64,000 nucleotides of DNA from Azotosporobacter soli (GCF_030542965.1 NZ_JAUAOA010000012.1:27438-91437), one strand, 5' to 3'. Positions 43,804 through 52,198 are shown, counted from the first letter of the stretch. A program made the numbers and translations. Notes: generated by a model from the sequence alone, not told the origin.

Positions 43804-44847
43804 ATGATGACGGTTAAGTTGACGCAATACACGACCAGCGGCGGTTGAGCTTCCAAAGTGGGGCCGGGCGCCCTGTCAAACCTGCTCTGCGAGCTGAAGA
43901 AGCCGCAGGATCCTCGCCTTTTAGTCGGCATCGATACGGCCGATGATGCAGGCGTTTACCTGTTAAATGAAGAAACGGCGCTGATTCAGACGCTCGATTT
44001 CTTTACGCCGCTCGTGGATGATCCGTATCTTTTCGGACAGATTGCGGCGGCAAACAGTCTGAGCGACGTCTATGCGATGGGCGGCACGCCGCTGACTGTC
44101 ATGAACATCGTTGCCTTTCCGATCGGCGTATTGCCGGGAGAGGTGCTGCAGGATATTTTGCGCGGCGGCCAGGACAAGGTCATCGAGGCCGGCGCTGTTT
44201 TGGTGGGCGGCCATACGGTAGAAGACAAGGAACCGAAATTTGGACTGAGCGTTACCGGCATCGTGCATCCGAGCAAAATACTCGCGAATGCCGGAGCGAA
44301 AGAGGGCGACGCGCTGGTCTTGACCAAGGCGATCGGCACCGGAGTACTGACTACGGCAGCGAAAGCGGAGCTGTTTCCTGCAGGCGCGGAGGCGGCGACG
44401 CAAAGCATGATCACGCTGAATAAAGCGGCGGCCGAAGTGGCTCGCGCCTTTGCCGTCAACGCCTGTACCGACATCACCGGTTTCGGTCTGCTGGGGCATG
44501 CGCGGGAAATGGCGGTTGCCAGCGGCGTGGATCTGATCTTGTCGGCCGGAAAACTGCCGTTCTTGCCGGAAGCCAAAGAGGCGGCGGCGATGGGCTTGGT
44601 TCCGGGCGGCGCGTATAACAACCGCGAGTATCTGCTGGTGCGGGACGTCTCTTTTGCGGCTACAGTCGGCGAAGAGATCCGAGATTTATGCTTTGACCCG
44701 CAGACATCCGGCGGCTTACTGTATAGTCTGCCCGCTGCACAGGCAGAAGGGTTGGTGGCGGCGCTGCACGCCGCGGGGGTAAAAGAAGCGGCCGTCATTG
44801 GTTGCGTGAGCAAAGCGGGAAGAGGTGTTATTTATGTCGATGATTAA
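43804..44847 (+). CDS. selD: Selenophosphate synthetase SelD, itself a selenoprotein (in-frame UGA = Sec15)
   Basis: ATP-dependent enzyme making selenophosphate from selenide. Translation from ATG 43804 (or 43807) after GGGAGGG runs through a TGA at 43846-43848 and stays in frame to 44847: 347 residues counting Sec15. The stretch TSGG-U-ASKVGPG aligns with the catalytic G-[U/C]-xxK motif of SelD, with Lys18 as partner, so UGA is selenocysteine, not a stop. Downstream are GIDTADDAGVY, SLSDVYAMGG and TDITGFGLLGHA. A start at GTG 43858 would lose the active site. SelA and SelB are encoded at 25.8-29.1 kb. It overlaps yedF by 14 bp. Confidence 0.95.
43849..43885 (+). promoter_or_regulatory. Candidate bacterial SECIS hairpin behind the selD UGA
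   Basis: About 12 nt after the UGA, GGGGC and GCCCT can pair around a short CGGGC loop, in the window where SelB-binding hairpins lie. The stem is small and the fold was judged by eye. Confidence 0.45.
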
Positions 44848-45412
44848 AGTGGATGCCAGAGGTCTCGGCTGTCCTCAGCCGGTGATCGTTACCAAACGTG
44901 CTTTGGACAGCATGGCGGAAGGAATGGTGACAACCTTGGTAGATAATGCAGTTTCCAAAGAAAATGTAGTGAAGTTTGCCAGTAATTGCGGCTATGGAGT
45001 TCGCGTGGAAGAAGAAAGCGGCGACTTTTCAATCACGATCCTAAAAGGCACGCCGGGCGAAGAGGAAGAAGTCGGACAACTGACCGGCAGCGTCTACCTG
45101 ATTACCGGCGACACGCTGGGGCGCGGCGATGCGCAGTTGGGCGCACTTTTAATGAAGGCTTTTTTTGTCAGCCTGCAGGAAATTCAGCCGAAACGGATCT
45201 TTCTCCTGAATAGCGCGGTTAAACTCGCGACCGCATCCTCGCCGGTGCTGGAAGCGATCAACCAGCTGAAGCAGAAGGGGACGCAGATCATGTCCTGCGG
45301 CACCTGCCTCGATTTTTACGGCCTGAAAGAACAACTGGCGGTCGGCGAAGTGACCAACATGTATGTGATTCTGGAAGGTCTCAATGGCCCGGACCGGGTC
45401 ATTACCTTATAA
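44834..45412 (+). CDS. yedF: YedF, selenium metabolism sulfurtransferase-like protein
   Basis: 192 residues. The N-terminal TusA-like domain (VDARGLGCPQPVIVTKRAL) carries the conserved CPxP Cys; the C-terminal DsrE-like domain has SCGTCLDFYG. This two-domain family co-occurs with selD. It may pass reduced selenium toward SelD, which is inference. ATG 44834 follows AGAGGTG and lies inside the selD 3' end; the GTG at 44825 is a weaker option. Confidence 0.9.
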   Translation: MSMIKVDARGLGCPQPVIVTKRALDSMAEGMVTTLVDNAVSKENVVKFASNCGYGVRVEEESGDFSITILKGTPGEEEEVGQLTGSVYLITGDTLGRGDAQLGALLMKAFFVSLQEIQPKRIFLLNSAVKLATASSPVLEAINQLKQKGTQIMSCGTCLDFYGLKEQLAVGEVTNMYVILEGLNGPDRVITL

Positions 45413-45694
45413 ATGGCAAGCCTGTATGCGGAATATGATTGCCTGATCACGTTTCTTTCCGTTCATCAGGCGATTGCCGCGGAACGCAAATTGACGGCGG
45501 CGGGCATCGCCTATGCGGCGTTGCCGACGCCGCGCGAAATCTCGGTCAGTTGCGGGCAATGCCTTGCCTTTGAACGCGCGCATCTTGACGAAATCATCGA
45601 TTGCCTGACGGCAGAGAAAATTTCCTGGAGCAAAGTCTTCAGCCGAAACAGCCAGCGGCGCATTTATGAACAAATTGTGATAGAAAGGTCGTGA
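45413..45694 (+). CDS. DUF3343 (putative Se/S carrier-like) protein
   Basis: 93 residues starting directly after the yedF stop codon. Conserved Cys in VSCGQCLAF and the layout LITFLSVHQAIAAERKLTAAGI match DUF3343, small proteins found next to yedF and thought to carry selenium or sulfur. The name is by family; no activity is shown. Confidence 0.82.
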   Translation: MASLYAEYDCLITFLSVHQAIAAERKLTAAGIAYAALPTPREISVSCGQCLAFERAHLDEIIDCLTAEKISWSKVFSRNSQRRIYEQIVIERS

Positions 45695-45698
45695 CGCT

Positions 45699-46511
45699 AT
45701 GAGTGCGCTAACTCCTGAACTGATGCTGCTCTGGGGGCACCGGATCGTTCGCCTGGCCGCCATCTTGATCATGGCGCTGCTCGCGCTGCGCCTTTCGCGC
45801 ATCCTGATGGAGCGTCTGGTTGTGGCGCAGTTCGCCGGACGGACCTTTTATTTCGCCGAACAGCGTGCCAAGACGATGAGCACGCTATTGCAGAGCATAC
45901 TGCGTTATCTGGTTTATTTTATCGTGGCGCTGATGGTGTTGAAAGAATTTGAAATTGACACCACGTCGATCGTCGCCGGTGCAGGCGTCTTCGGACTGGC
46001 CTTGAGCATCGGCGCGCAAAGCCTGATTCGCGATTTTGTCACGGGTTTCTTCATTATAATGGAGGATCAGTATGGCGTAGGCGATTACATCACCTGCGGC
46101 GACATGGCCGGTATCGTTGAGGAGATCGGTTTTCGCGTGACCAAACTACGCGATTTCAACGGCGTCCTGCATGTCGTGCCGCATGGCTCAATCAGCCGGG
46201 TCAGCAACAGCAGCCGGGGGCATATGCTGGCGGTCGTCGATGTGCCTGTCGCGTATGCGGCCGATGCGGCGACGCTGCTCTCGCTGCTTGACAGTGCGGC
46301 GCAGCGCGTAAAAGAGATGCCGGAGCTTTTGGAAGCGCCGACGGTCATCGGCCTGGTCGATTTTCGTCCCGGCGAGGTCGTTGCCAGAGTGGTTGCCAAG
46401 ACGAAACCGCTGGAAAAAACAACGGTGGAAACGGCCTTGCGCCGTGAAATAAAAGATGCCTTGGCGGCCGCCGAGATTCCGGCGCCGCGCATGCTGCATC
46501 AGGAGGTGTGA
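45699..46511 (+). CDS. MscS-family mechanosensitive ion channel
   Basis: 270 residues; three N-terminal membrane helices, the last being the Gly/Ala-rich pore helix (VAGAGVFGLALSIGAQSLIRDFVTGF split around residue 100), then the beta domain with GVGDYITCGDMAGIVEEIGFRVTKLRDFNG. It opens under membrane tension to release solutes in osmotic downshock. It starts 4 bp after the DUF3343 gene. Confidence 0.93.
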   Translation: MSALTPELMLLWGHRIVRLAAILIMALLALRLSRILMERLVVAQFAGRTFYFAEQRAKTMSTLLQSILRYLVYFIVALMVLKEFEIDTTSIVAGAGVFGLALSIGAQSLIRDFVTGFFIIMEDQYGVGDYITCGDMAGIVEEIGFRVTKLRDFNGVLHVVPHGSISRVSNSSRGHMLAVVDVPVAYAADAATLLSLLDSAAQRVKEMPELLEAPTVIGLVDFRPGEVVARVVAKTKPLEKTTVETALRREIKDALAAAEIPAPRMLHQEV

Positions 46512-46513
46512 AG

Positions 46514-46717
46514 ATGGTCGTTTATCAGGTTGGCGACGTTGTTAAGATGAAAAAGGGCCATCCCTGCGGCAGCAACGAATGGGAAATCACGCGGACCGGC
46601 ATGGATTTCGGCTTGAAATGTCTGGGCTGCAGCCGCTTTGTGCTTGTGCCGCGGCCCAAATTTGAAAAAGCGGTGCGCGGGATCGTAAGTAAAACAGACA
46701 CGACGCGTGGGCAATAG
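46514..46717 (+). CDS. DUF951 family protein
   Basis: 67 residues with KGHPCGSNEWEITRTGMDFGLKCLGCSRFV, the DUF951 signature, and three Cys (CGS and CLGC) that could bind metal. The family is usually found beside mscS and ychF in Firmicutes, as here. Function unknown. ATG 46514 is 2 bp after the mscS stop. Confidence 0.85.
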   Translation: MVVYQVGDVVKMKKGHPCGSNEWEITRTGMDFGLKCLGCSRFVLVPRPKFEKAVRGIVSKTDTTRGQ

Positions 46718-46739
46718 AAAGCAGACGGAGGGCTTCGCA

Positions 46740-46919
46740 ATGAAGTTGGAAATAGCAGTAGGCGTCACATCGCTGGTAACAGGAATCATTTTATTGATCA
46801 TGGGAACCGACTATGGCAAGAATTTTGAAGAAATCACCGGCGGCGTCTTCATGGGCGCGATCATGATCTTGCTGGGCTCGGCCAGACTGCGGCGAACCTT
46901 GCATCGCAGCCGGCGGTAA
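46740..46919 (+). CDS. Small two-helix membrane protein, unknown
   Basis: 59 residues: helix 1 IAVGVTSLVTGIILLIMG, helix 2 ITGGVFMGAIMILLGSARL, basic tail RRTLHRSRR. CGGAGGG precedes the ATG. I do not recognise a family. The position between DUF951 and ychF suggests co-transcription with the mscS group. Confidence 0.65.
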   Translation: MKLEIAVGVTSLVTGIILLIMGTDYGKNFEEITGGVFMGAIMILLGSARLRRTLHRSRR

Positions 46920-46946
46920 GCGCGGCAGCGACGCGGAGCGTTTTTT

Positions 46947-47033
46947 AACACAAAGACACGAAGAAGTGGAAGGTGGGAAGGGGGTATGAAAAAATCCGTC
47001 CCATCTTTCTTTTTTTCTTCGTGTCTTCGTGTT
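46947..47033. repeat. Inverted-repeat element A
   Basis: Left arm AACACAAAGACACGAAG (46947-46963), right arm CTTCGTGTCTTCGTGTT (47017-47033), 16 of 17 paired. The interior is purine-rich on the left, T-rich on the right. A related element lies at 62085-62182. The rest of the 46920-47210 gap shows only the ychF promoter. Confidence 0.7.
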
Positions 47034-47086
47034 GAGCGGCGATAAAACGTGTCGCAGCGGTTTTTTTCCAGAAGCGAGGTAGGCTA

Positions 47087-47115
47087 TTGCCAACGGAACG
47101 GGAATCGTCTACAAT
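47087..47115 (+). promoter_or_regulatory. Promoter of ychF
   Basis: TTGCCA (47087-47092), 17-bp spacer, TACAAT (47110-47115). Confidence 0.7.
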
Positions 47116-47210
47116 GGAAGGGTTATCAAAAGGGCATGCGAAACTTGCTTCAAGCAAAAAAGCAGTGCCGCACGGTAAAAAGAAATTCGAGTAAGGTGGA
47201 ATAATAAGTT

Positions 47211-48317
47211 ATGAGTACCAACTTAGAAGTCGGCATCGTTGGATTGCCGAATGTAGGGAAAAGCACACTGTTCAATGCGATTACGAAAGCCGGCGCCGAA
47301 GCGGCGAATTATCCGTTCTGTACGATCGAGCCAAACGTCGGCGTAGTGGAAGTGCCGGATGAACGCCTGCCGAAACTGGTGGAAATGTGCAAAGCACGGC
47401 GCGTCGTGCCGACCGCGATGCGTTTCGTCGATATCGCAGGTCTGGTAAAAGGAGCTTCCAAAGGCGAAGGCCTCGGCAATAAGTTCTTGGCGCATATCCG
47501 TCAGGTGGATGCGATCGCGCAAGTGGTACGCTGCTTCAATGACGAAAACATCACACATGTCGAAGGCGAACTGGATCCGTTGCGTGATATTGAGATCATC
47601 AATACGGAATTATGCCTGGCCGACCTCGAGACGCTGGAAAAACGGATCGATCGCAACCAAAAGCTCGTCAAGAGCGGCGGCAAGAAAGCGAAAGCCGAAG
47701 GCGAAGTTCTGCAGCGCATTCGCGAAATGCTCGAACAGGCGCTGCCGGCGCGGCGCGTGGAAATGACCGACGACGAACAGGCGATGATCAAGGATCTGGC
47801 GTTGATGACGCTTAAACCGGTCTTGTTTGTGGCCAATGTCGGTGAAGATGAAGTTGCGAATCCGGATGAAAATCCCTATGTGAAAAAAGTGCGCGACTAT
47901 GCGCTGGCCGAAGGCGCCGAAGTCGTCGTCGTATCGGCGCGCATGGAATCGGAAATTGCCGAGCTTGGCGATGAAGATGCGAAAGAATTTTTGGCTGCGG
48001 CGGGCTTAAGCGAATCGGGCCTCGATAAGCTGATCAAAGCCGCCTATAAACTGCTGGGTTTGATCACGTTCATCACCGCGGGCGAGCAGGAAGTGCGCGC
48101 GTGGACGATCTGTCGCGGCACGAAAGCTGCGCAGGCGGGCGGCAAGATCCATTCCGACATTGAAAGGGGCTTTATCCGGGCGGAAATTGTTTCCTATACC
48201 GACCTGGTTGCTGCCGGCAGCCAGAATGCGGCAAAGGAAAAAGGCCAGGTTCGTCTGGAAGGCAAAGAATATATCATGCAGGACGGCGATGTGACGTACT
48301 TCCGTTTCAACGTCTAA
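47211..48317 (+). CDS. ychF: Redox-regulated ATPase YchF
   Basis: 368 residues of the Obg-related YchF/OLA1 group. P-loop GLPNVGKS (11-18); the G4-like segment reads NVGEDE in place of NKxD, the change linked to ATP preference. Coiled-coil insertion, then the C-terminal TGS domain (FITAGEQEVRAWTICRGTKA, ending VTYFRFNV). Associated with ribosomes and stress responses. A terminator follows. Confidence 0.97.
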   Translation: MSTNLEVGIVGLPNVGKSTLFNAITKAGAEAANYPFCTIEPNVGVVEVPDERLPKLVEMCKARRVVPTAMRFVDIAGLVKGASKGEGLGNKFLAHIRQVDAIAQVVRCFNDENITHVEGELDPLRDIEIINTELCLADLETLEKRIDRNQKLVKSGGKKAKAEGEVLQRIREMLEQALPARRVEMTDDEQAMIKDLALMTLKPVLFVANVGEDEVANPDENPYVKKVRDYALAEGAEVVVVSARMESEIAELGDEDAKEFLAAAGLSESGLDKLIKAAYKLLGLITFITAGEQEVRAWTICRGTKAAQAGGKIHSDIERGFIRAEIVSYTDLVAAGSQNAAKEKGQVRLEGKEYIMQDGDVTYFRFNV

Positions 48318-48326
48318 CGAAGAGCA

Positions 48327-48380
48327 AGAGCGGTTTTGACCGGGCTGAAAAAGCCGAGCGTCAAGGCCGCTCTTTTTTTC
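48327..48380 (+). terminator. Terminator after ychF
   Basis: AAGAGCGG...GGCCGCTCTT outer stem with an inner hairpin, followed by TTTTTTT. Confidence 0.85.
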
Positions 48381-48480
48381 TTTGTCGGAAGCAAAAGCGG
48401 AGAAGGAGTTCACGGCAAACAGAGGGAATAAGAGGAATAAGGTAAATGAGGATGAAAATGGGAGCTGAGGGTGATAAAGA

Positions 48481-49317
48481 ATGGATGCTGAACGCAAAGA
48501 GGAAATGATGCGCTTTGCCGAAGAACAGATGCGGCAAAATCCGAATCTGAGCCGCGAAGAATTAGAGCGAGCCATATGTCAGGCCTTTTATCACGAAGAG
48601 GGAAAAGAAGTGCAAGACGCAGCGGCGCCTTTGGACGAAGCGCAAGCGCCCGAAACGCTAGAGGCTGTTTCAGAAACGCCGGCAGAAGGAGCCGCGCAGC
48701 AAAGCAGCAAGGGAACCGCTCTTTCCTTACGGCGAAAAACGCCGCGTCTTGCCTTATGGGTCAGCATCACGCTCGGCATCCTGATGACCGCTCTGATCGC
48801 GTTTTATCTGGCGAATCCGCCCGGCATACCCTGGCCGCAGGAAGTGCGCCAGGTGGCAAAGGCGCTGGGCGAGGAAGAAGAGATCGAAGTCGTCAGCCAA
48901 GAAGAAAAAGAGCAATATACTGCGCAGGTCGCAGAAGCGATCCGGCTCGAAGGGCGTGAAGTCTTTCTCGGCCGCCAACTGTCCGACCTGATCAATGACG
49001 CCGAACTGGCGGCGGTCAGCGTACGGCTCTTGAAACTGAACGGGGTCGAGACCGCCGAAAAGGATAAGGCGCGCGTCGTCGCTTATATCCGCGAGCATAA
49101 GCTGGTGCTCTATTGCCTGGTGGAAAACAATCAGCTGCACTGGCAGAAAGGCCCGGAAGAAGAACGTTACAAACGCCTGAAAGACGCGGTGCGGGCCACC
49201 GACAAACACGTCGATGTCTTATATAAGTCGATGCAGTGGAACGACACAGCGACAATGGTACGCGCAATGGATAATGTCCGGCAAAGTTACATCATGGTCG
49301 GAGCCTTTCCGTTTTAA
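48481..49317 (+). CDS. Unrecognised single-pass membrane protein
   Basis: 278 residues. An acidic cytoplasmic N-terminus (MDAERKEEMMRFAEEQMRQN, helical) is followed by an Ala/Glu/Pro-rich linker (about 42-80), basic RRKTPR, one membrane helix (90-110) and a 165-residue extracytoplasmic part with helices and an acidic EEEEIEVVSQEEKEQY segment. No family is recognised. The nearest feature upstream is the ychF terminator; a small gap links it to the next membrane protein. Confidence 0.75.
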   Translation: MDAERKEEMMRFAEEQMRQNPNLSREELERAICQAFYHEEGKEVQDAAAPLDEAQAPETLEAVSETPAEGAAQQSSKGTALSLRRKTPRLALWVSITLGILMTALIAFYLANPPGIPWPQEVRQVAKALGEEEEIEVVSQEEKEQYTAQVAEAIRLEGREVFLGRQLSDLINDAELAAVSVRLLKLNGVETAEKDKARVVAYIREHKLVLYCLVENNQLHWQKGPEEERYKRLKDAVRATDKHVDVLYKSMQWNDTATMVRAMDNVRQSYIMVGAFPF

Positions 49318-49340
49318 AAAAACGCAGGAGGCGAAATGAA

Positions 49341-49844
49341 ATGACGAACGGGCGAGAAAACGAAACACAAAAATGGCTGACGCTTTGGCTCGGCTGCTGG
49401 CTGTTCATCGCGCTGCTTTGGCGTCAATACTCGCTGAGCCAAGAGCCTTTGCTCAGTGCGCCGCTGTTGGGGCGCTTGACCTTGGCCCTGCTGCTTGGCT
49501 CGGGCTCGTATTATGGCGCGAAAAAATATTTTCGTTGGCGAATGAAGCGGACCGGACAGGCTTGGCCTGCCGCTTTGATGGCGCGTTGGCGCCTGGCGCA
49601 TCAGCTCTTTGCCGGGGTGGCGATGGCTACGGCTGTGAACCATGCTGCGATGAATGTGGTTTATTACCAGGCGGGTGCAACGCCCAAGCTGCTTATGGGA
49701 AGCAGTACGTTTCTGCTGCTGGGGTGTGTGCTGGGCACAGGGGTATGGCTGCAAAAACATTTGGCCGAAAAAAAAATCCGTCGTTGTCATTGGCTGTTTG
49801 GAGTACTGCTGCTGAGCGCAGCGCTGATTCATAAATTTTTATAA
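49341..49844 (+). CDS. Four-helix membrane protein with two H-x13-H helices (possible diheme cytochrome b-like)
   Basis: 167 residues with about four membrane helices. Two of them hold paired histidines 14 positions apart: H in RLAHQLFAG with H in ATAVNHAAM, and H in RRCHWLFG with H in AALIHKFL. This is the spacing of bis-heme ligands in ferric reductase/NOX-type cytochromes. No flavin or NAD domain is attached. Family not recognised; the heme call is inference from spacing only. It lies 23 bp after the single-pass protein gene. Confidence 0.72.
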   Translation: MTNGRENETQKWLTLWLGCWLFIALLWRQYSLSQEPLLSAPLLGRLTLALLLGSGSYYGAKKYFRWRMKRTGQAWPAALMARWRLAHQLFAGVAMATAVNHAAMNVVYYQAGATPKLLMGSSTFLLLGCVLGTGVWLQKHLAEKKIRRCHWLFGVLLLSAALIHKFL

Positions 49845-49851
49845 TAGCGAC

Positions 49852-49880
49852 TTGCCATAGCAGCGTGAGAGTGATACAAT
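49852..49880 (+). promoter_or_regulatory. Promoter of the rpsF-ssb-rpsR operon
   Basis: TTGCCA (49852-49857), 17-bp spacer, TACAAT (49875-49880). Confidence 0.75.
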
Positions 49881-49887
49881 AACTTAG

Positions 49888-49946
49888 TCTAGAAGGTTAA
49901 ACCTTCCCTGCCCCCTTACCGGGGGACATATGACCGAAGGAGGAGG
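49888..49946 (+). promoter_or_regulatory. rpsF leader, possible S6:S18 autoregulatory RNA
   Basis: GAAGGTT/AACCTTC and CCCCC/GGGGG stems followed by ACCGAAGGAGG just before rpsF. S6-S18 leaders of this operon bind the S6:S18 dimer; the CCG-containing loop and nearby stems look compatible, but the match is by eye. Confidence 0.4.
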
Positions 49947-49953
49947 TGATTTC

Positions 49954-50238
49954 GTGAGAAAGTACGAAGTCGTATACATCATTAAGCCGTTGGAAGAAGA
50001 GGCTAACAATGCGGTTATCGCAAAGTTCGAGACTCTGTTGAAAAACAACGGTGCTGAAATCGAAAAAATCGATCGCTGGGGCAAAAAACGTCTGGCCTAT
50101 GAAGTTAGCGGCCAAATGGACGGTTTTTATTGTCTGGTTCACTTCACAAGCGCTCCGGCAGCAGTAGCTGAGCTGGATCGTGTAATGAAGATCAGTGATG
50201 ACGTCATCAAGCACATGATCGTCAAGATTGACGAGTAA
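49954..50238 (+). CDS. rpsF: 30S ribosomal protein S6
   Basis: 94 residues: MRKYEVVYIIKPLEEE (GTG start read as Met) and IDRWGKKRLAYEVSGQMDGFY, the S6 core. GGAGGAGGTGA before GTG 49954 fixes the start; the frame from 49930 runs through this ribosome site. First gene of rpsF-ssb-rpsR. Confidence 0.97.
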   Translation: MRKYEVVYIIKPLEEEANNAVIAKFETLLKNNGAEIEKIDRWGKKRLAYEVSGQMDGFYCLVHFTSAPAAVAELDRVMKISDDVIKHMIVKIDE

Positions 50239-50259
50239 GACCGGGGAGAGTGTTATACC

Positions 50260-50691
50260 ATGAATAAGGTCATCTTAGTCGGGCGCCTCGCCCAGGACCC
50301 TGAAGTCCGTTATACTCAAAACGGCAATGCAGTGGCTTCCTTCAGCGTGGCAGTGGATAGCGGGTTCGGCGAGAACAAACGGACGGACTTTGTACCAATT
50401 GTCGCCTGGAGAAAACTGGCCGAAGTTTGCGGTAATAATCTCACCAAGGGACGGCGTGTGCTCGTGGAAGGCAGCCTGAACATCCGCTCTTATGAAGCCC
50501 AAGACGGGCAAAAAAGACGCGTGACGGAAGTAGTTGCCCAAAACGTAGAATTTCTTGACAGCAAACAGTCGGCTCCGGGCGGTGCTCCGGGTGCAGTCAA
50601 TGCGCCAGGCAGCACGGAAGGAACCGGCAATGGTTTCGATATGAATTCTTTTGGTACGGAAGTCTTCCCTGAAGAAGAAATACCATTTTAA
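50260..50691 (+). CDS. ssb: Single-stranded DNA-binding protein
   Basis: 143 residues: OB-fold (MNKVILVGRLAQDPEVRYTQ ... VEGSLNIRSYE), a Gly/Pro/Asn-rich linker and the acidic partner-binding tip EEEIPF. Located between rpsF and rpsR, its usual place. Confidence 0.98.
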   Translation: MNKVILVGRLAQDPEVRYTQNGNAVASFSVAVDSGFGENKRTDFVPIVAWRKLAEVCGNNLTKGRRVLVEGSLNIRSYEAQDGQKRRVTEVVAQNVEFLDSKQSAPGGAPGAVNAPGSTEGTGNGFDMNSFGTEVFPEEEIPF

Positions 50692-50706
50692 AGGGAGGTT
50701 AGATCG

Positions 50707-50937
50707 GTGAAACGTGAAAGAGGCAGAAAACCAAAGAAAAAAGTCTGTAGCTTCTGCGTCGATAAAGTAGTAGCTATCGATTATAAAGATGTCGGCAGAA
50801 TCCGCCGTTATACTACCGAACGCGGCAAAATTTTGCCCCGTCGTATTTCCGGTAACTGTGCGAAACATCAACGTCAAGTGACGCTGGCTATCAAACGGGC
50901 ACGCATGATTGCATTGCTGCCGTTTACAGCTGAATAA
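50707..50937 (+). CDS. rpsR: 30S ribosomal protein S18
   Basis: 76 residues; [23 protein letters not shown] and [21 protein letters not shown] are the S18 core. Cys pair CSFC (plus a later Cys and His) suggests the zinc-containing form. GTG start at 50707 after GGGAGG. Confidence 0.97.
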   Translation: MKRERGRKPKKKVCSFCVDKVVAIDYKDVGRIRRYTTERGKILPRRISGNCAKHQRQVTLAIKRARMIALLPFTAE

Positions 50938-50946
50938 AACCAGGTA

Positions 50947-50977
50947 AAGAGAAGTCCACTGGGCTTCTCTTTTTTCT
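50947..50977 (+). terminator. Terminator after rpsR
   Basis: AAGAGAAG(T)CC / GG(G)CTTCTCTT with ACT in the loop, then TTTT. Confidence 0.9.
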
Positions 50978-51094
50978 TGCTTTTATTATTGCCTGGTACT
51001 ATAATCAGGTGGTATAATGGGCGGTAAGTTAAGGATGCAGAAAAATATGATGATAAAGATAGCGCTGTAAGAGATAAGGCGGGAAGGATAGAAG

Positions 51095-52087
51095 ATGAAC
51101 AAACGAGCGGTTGGAATTTTGGGAACGGGTTCGTATATGCCGGAGAGAATTGTGACGAACAAGGATCTGGAAAAAACGATGGAAACCTCCGATGAATGGA
51201 TCGTGAGCCGGACAGGGATCGGTGCGCGCCGCGTCGCTGCGCCGGAGGAAGCTACCTCTGATCTGGCAGCCGAGGCTGGGCGAAGGGCGCTTTTGGATGC
51301 GAACGTCAACGCGGAGGAACTCGACTTGATCATCGTTGCGACGGTTTCGCCGGACATGGCATTTCCCAGTACCGCTTGTCTGGTTCAGGCGCAGCTGGGT
51401 GCGAAACGGGCGGCTGCGTTTGACATCAGCGTCGCTTGCTCCGGTTTTATCTACGGCATGAGCATTGCGCAGCAGTTTATTCAGACCGGCCTCTATCAAA
51501 AAGTGTTGGTGGTTGGCGCGGAGACTCTGTCCCGTTTTATCAGTTGGGATGACCGAAAAACCGGCATGCTCTTCGGCGATGGCGCTGGAGCGGCTGTACT
51601 TGGCGAGACCGCAGAAGGGTTCGGTATTTTGGGCCTCGATATGGGGGCCGACGGCAGCGGCGCGGAATTGCTCAAGATTCCGGCGGGCGGTTCGCGTGAA
51701 CCGGCATCGCTTGCATCGGTAAAAGAACGCGGTCATATCATCCATATGGACGGCAGCGAAGTTTTCAAATTCGCGGTAAAGGTGATGGGCGAAAGCGCGC
51801 TGCGCGCGCTCGAGGCGGCCGGACTGACGACCGCGGATCTTGCGCTGTTGGTGCCGCATCAGGCCAATATCCGCATCATTCAGTCGGCGGTGAAGCGACT
51901 GGGCATGACGATGGACAAGATCATGGTGAACGTCGACCGCTACGGCAATACGTCGGCGGCATCGATTCCGATCGCGCTCGATGAAGCGGCGAAGCAAGGC
52001 CGTTTCAAGACGGGCGACACGATCGGTTTGTGCGGCTTCGGCGCTGGTTTGACCTGGGGATCCGCGATCATAAAATGGAGTCGTTGA
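51095..52087 (+). CDS. fabH: 3-oxoacyl-ACP synthase III
   Basis: Starts fatty acid synthesis by condensing acetyl-CoA (or branched acyl-CoA) with malonyl-ACP. 330 residues; catalytic Cys115 (SVACSGF), His in VPHQANIRII and Asn in RYGNTSAASIP. No other fab genes are adjacent, so it is a lone fabH. Two TATAAT sequences upstream (51000 and 51013) suggest promoters. A strong terminator follows. Confidence 0.95.
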   Translation: MNKRAVGILGTGSYMPERIVTNKDLEKTMETSDEWIVSRTGIGARRVAAPEEATSDLAAEAGRRALLDANVNAEELDLIIVATVSPDMAFPSTACLVQAQLGAKRAAAFDISVACSGFIYGMSIAQQFIQTGLYQKVLVVGAETLSRFISWDDRKTGMLFGDGAGAAVLGETAEGFGILGLDMGADGSGAELLKIPAGGSREPASLASVKERGHIIHMDGSEVFKFAVKVMGESALRALEAAGLTTADLALLVPHQANIRIIQSAVKRLGMTMDKIMVNVDRYGNTSAASIPIALDEAAKQGRFKTGDTIGLCGFGAGLTWGSAIIKWSR

Positions 52088-52096
52088 TTAAAGTGA

Positions 52097-52138
52097 AAAG
52101 CAGGACTGTCTCAACAAGCAGTGAGACGGTCCTGTTTT
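52097..52138 (+). terminator. Terminator after fabH
   Basis: AGCAGGACTGTCTCA / TGAGACGGTCCTGTT stem (one mismatch) with TTTT. Confidence 0.88.
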
Positions 52139-52198
52139 CTTTATTATTGTTTGACAAATTATGCTTCCTGGGGTAGCATAATCAAACGGGTAGCTGAT

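Noticed and set aside
43858..44847. SelD starting at GTG 43858
   Set aside because: This start removes the catalytic Sec/Lys motif; the upstream frame with a UGA at the Sec position explains the data better.
46947..47033. Intrinsic terminator of the mscS group
   Set aside because: The arms are about 50 bp apart without a T-tract after the right arm, and a relative occurs at 62.1 kb; a dispersed repeat fits better.
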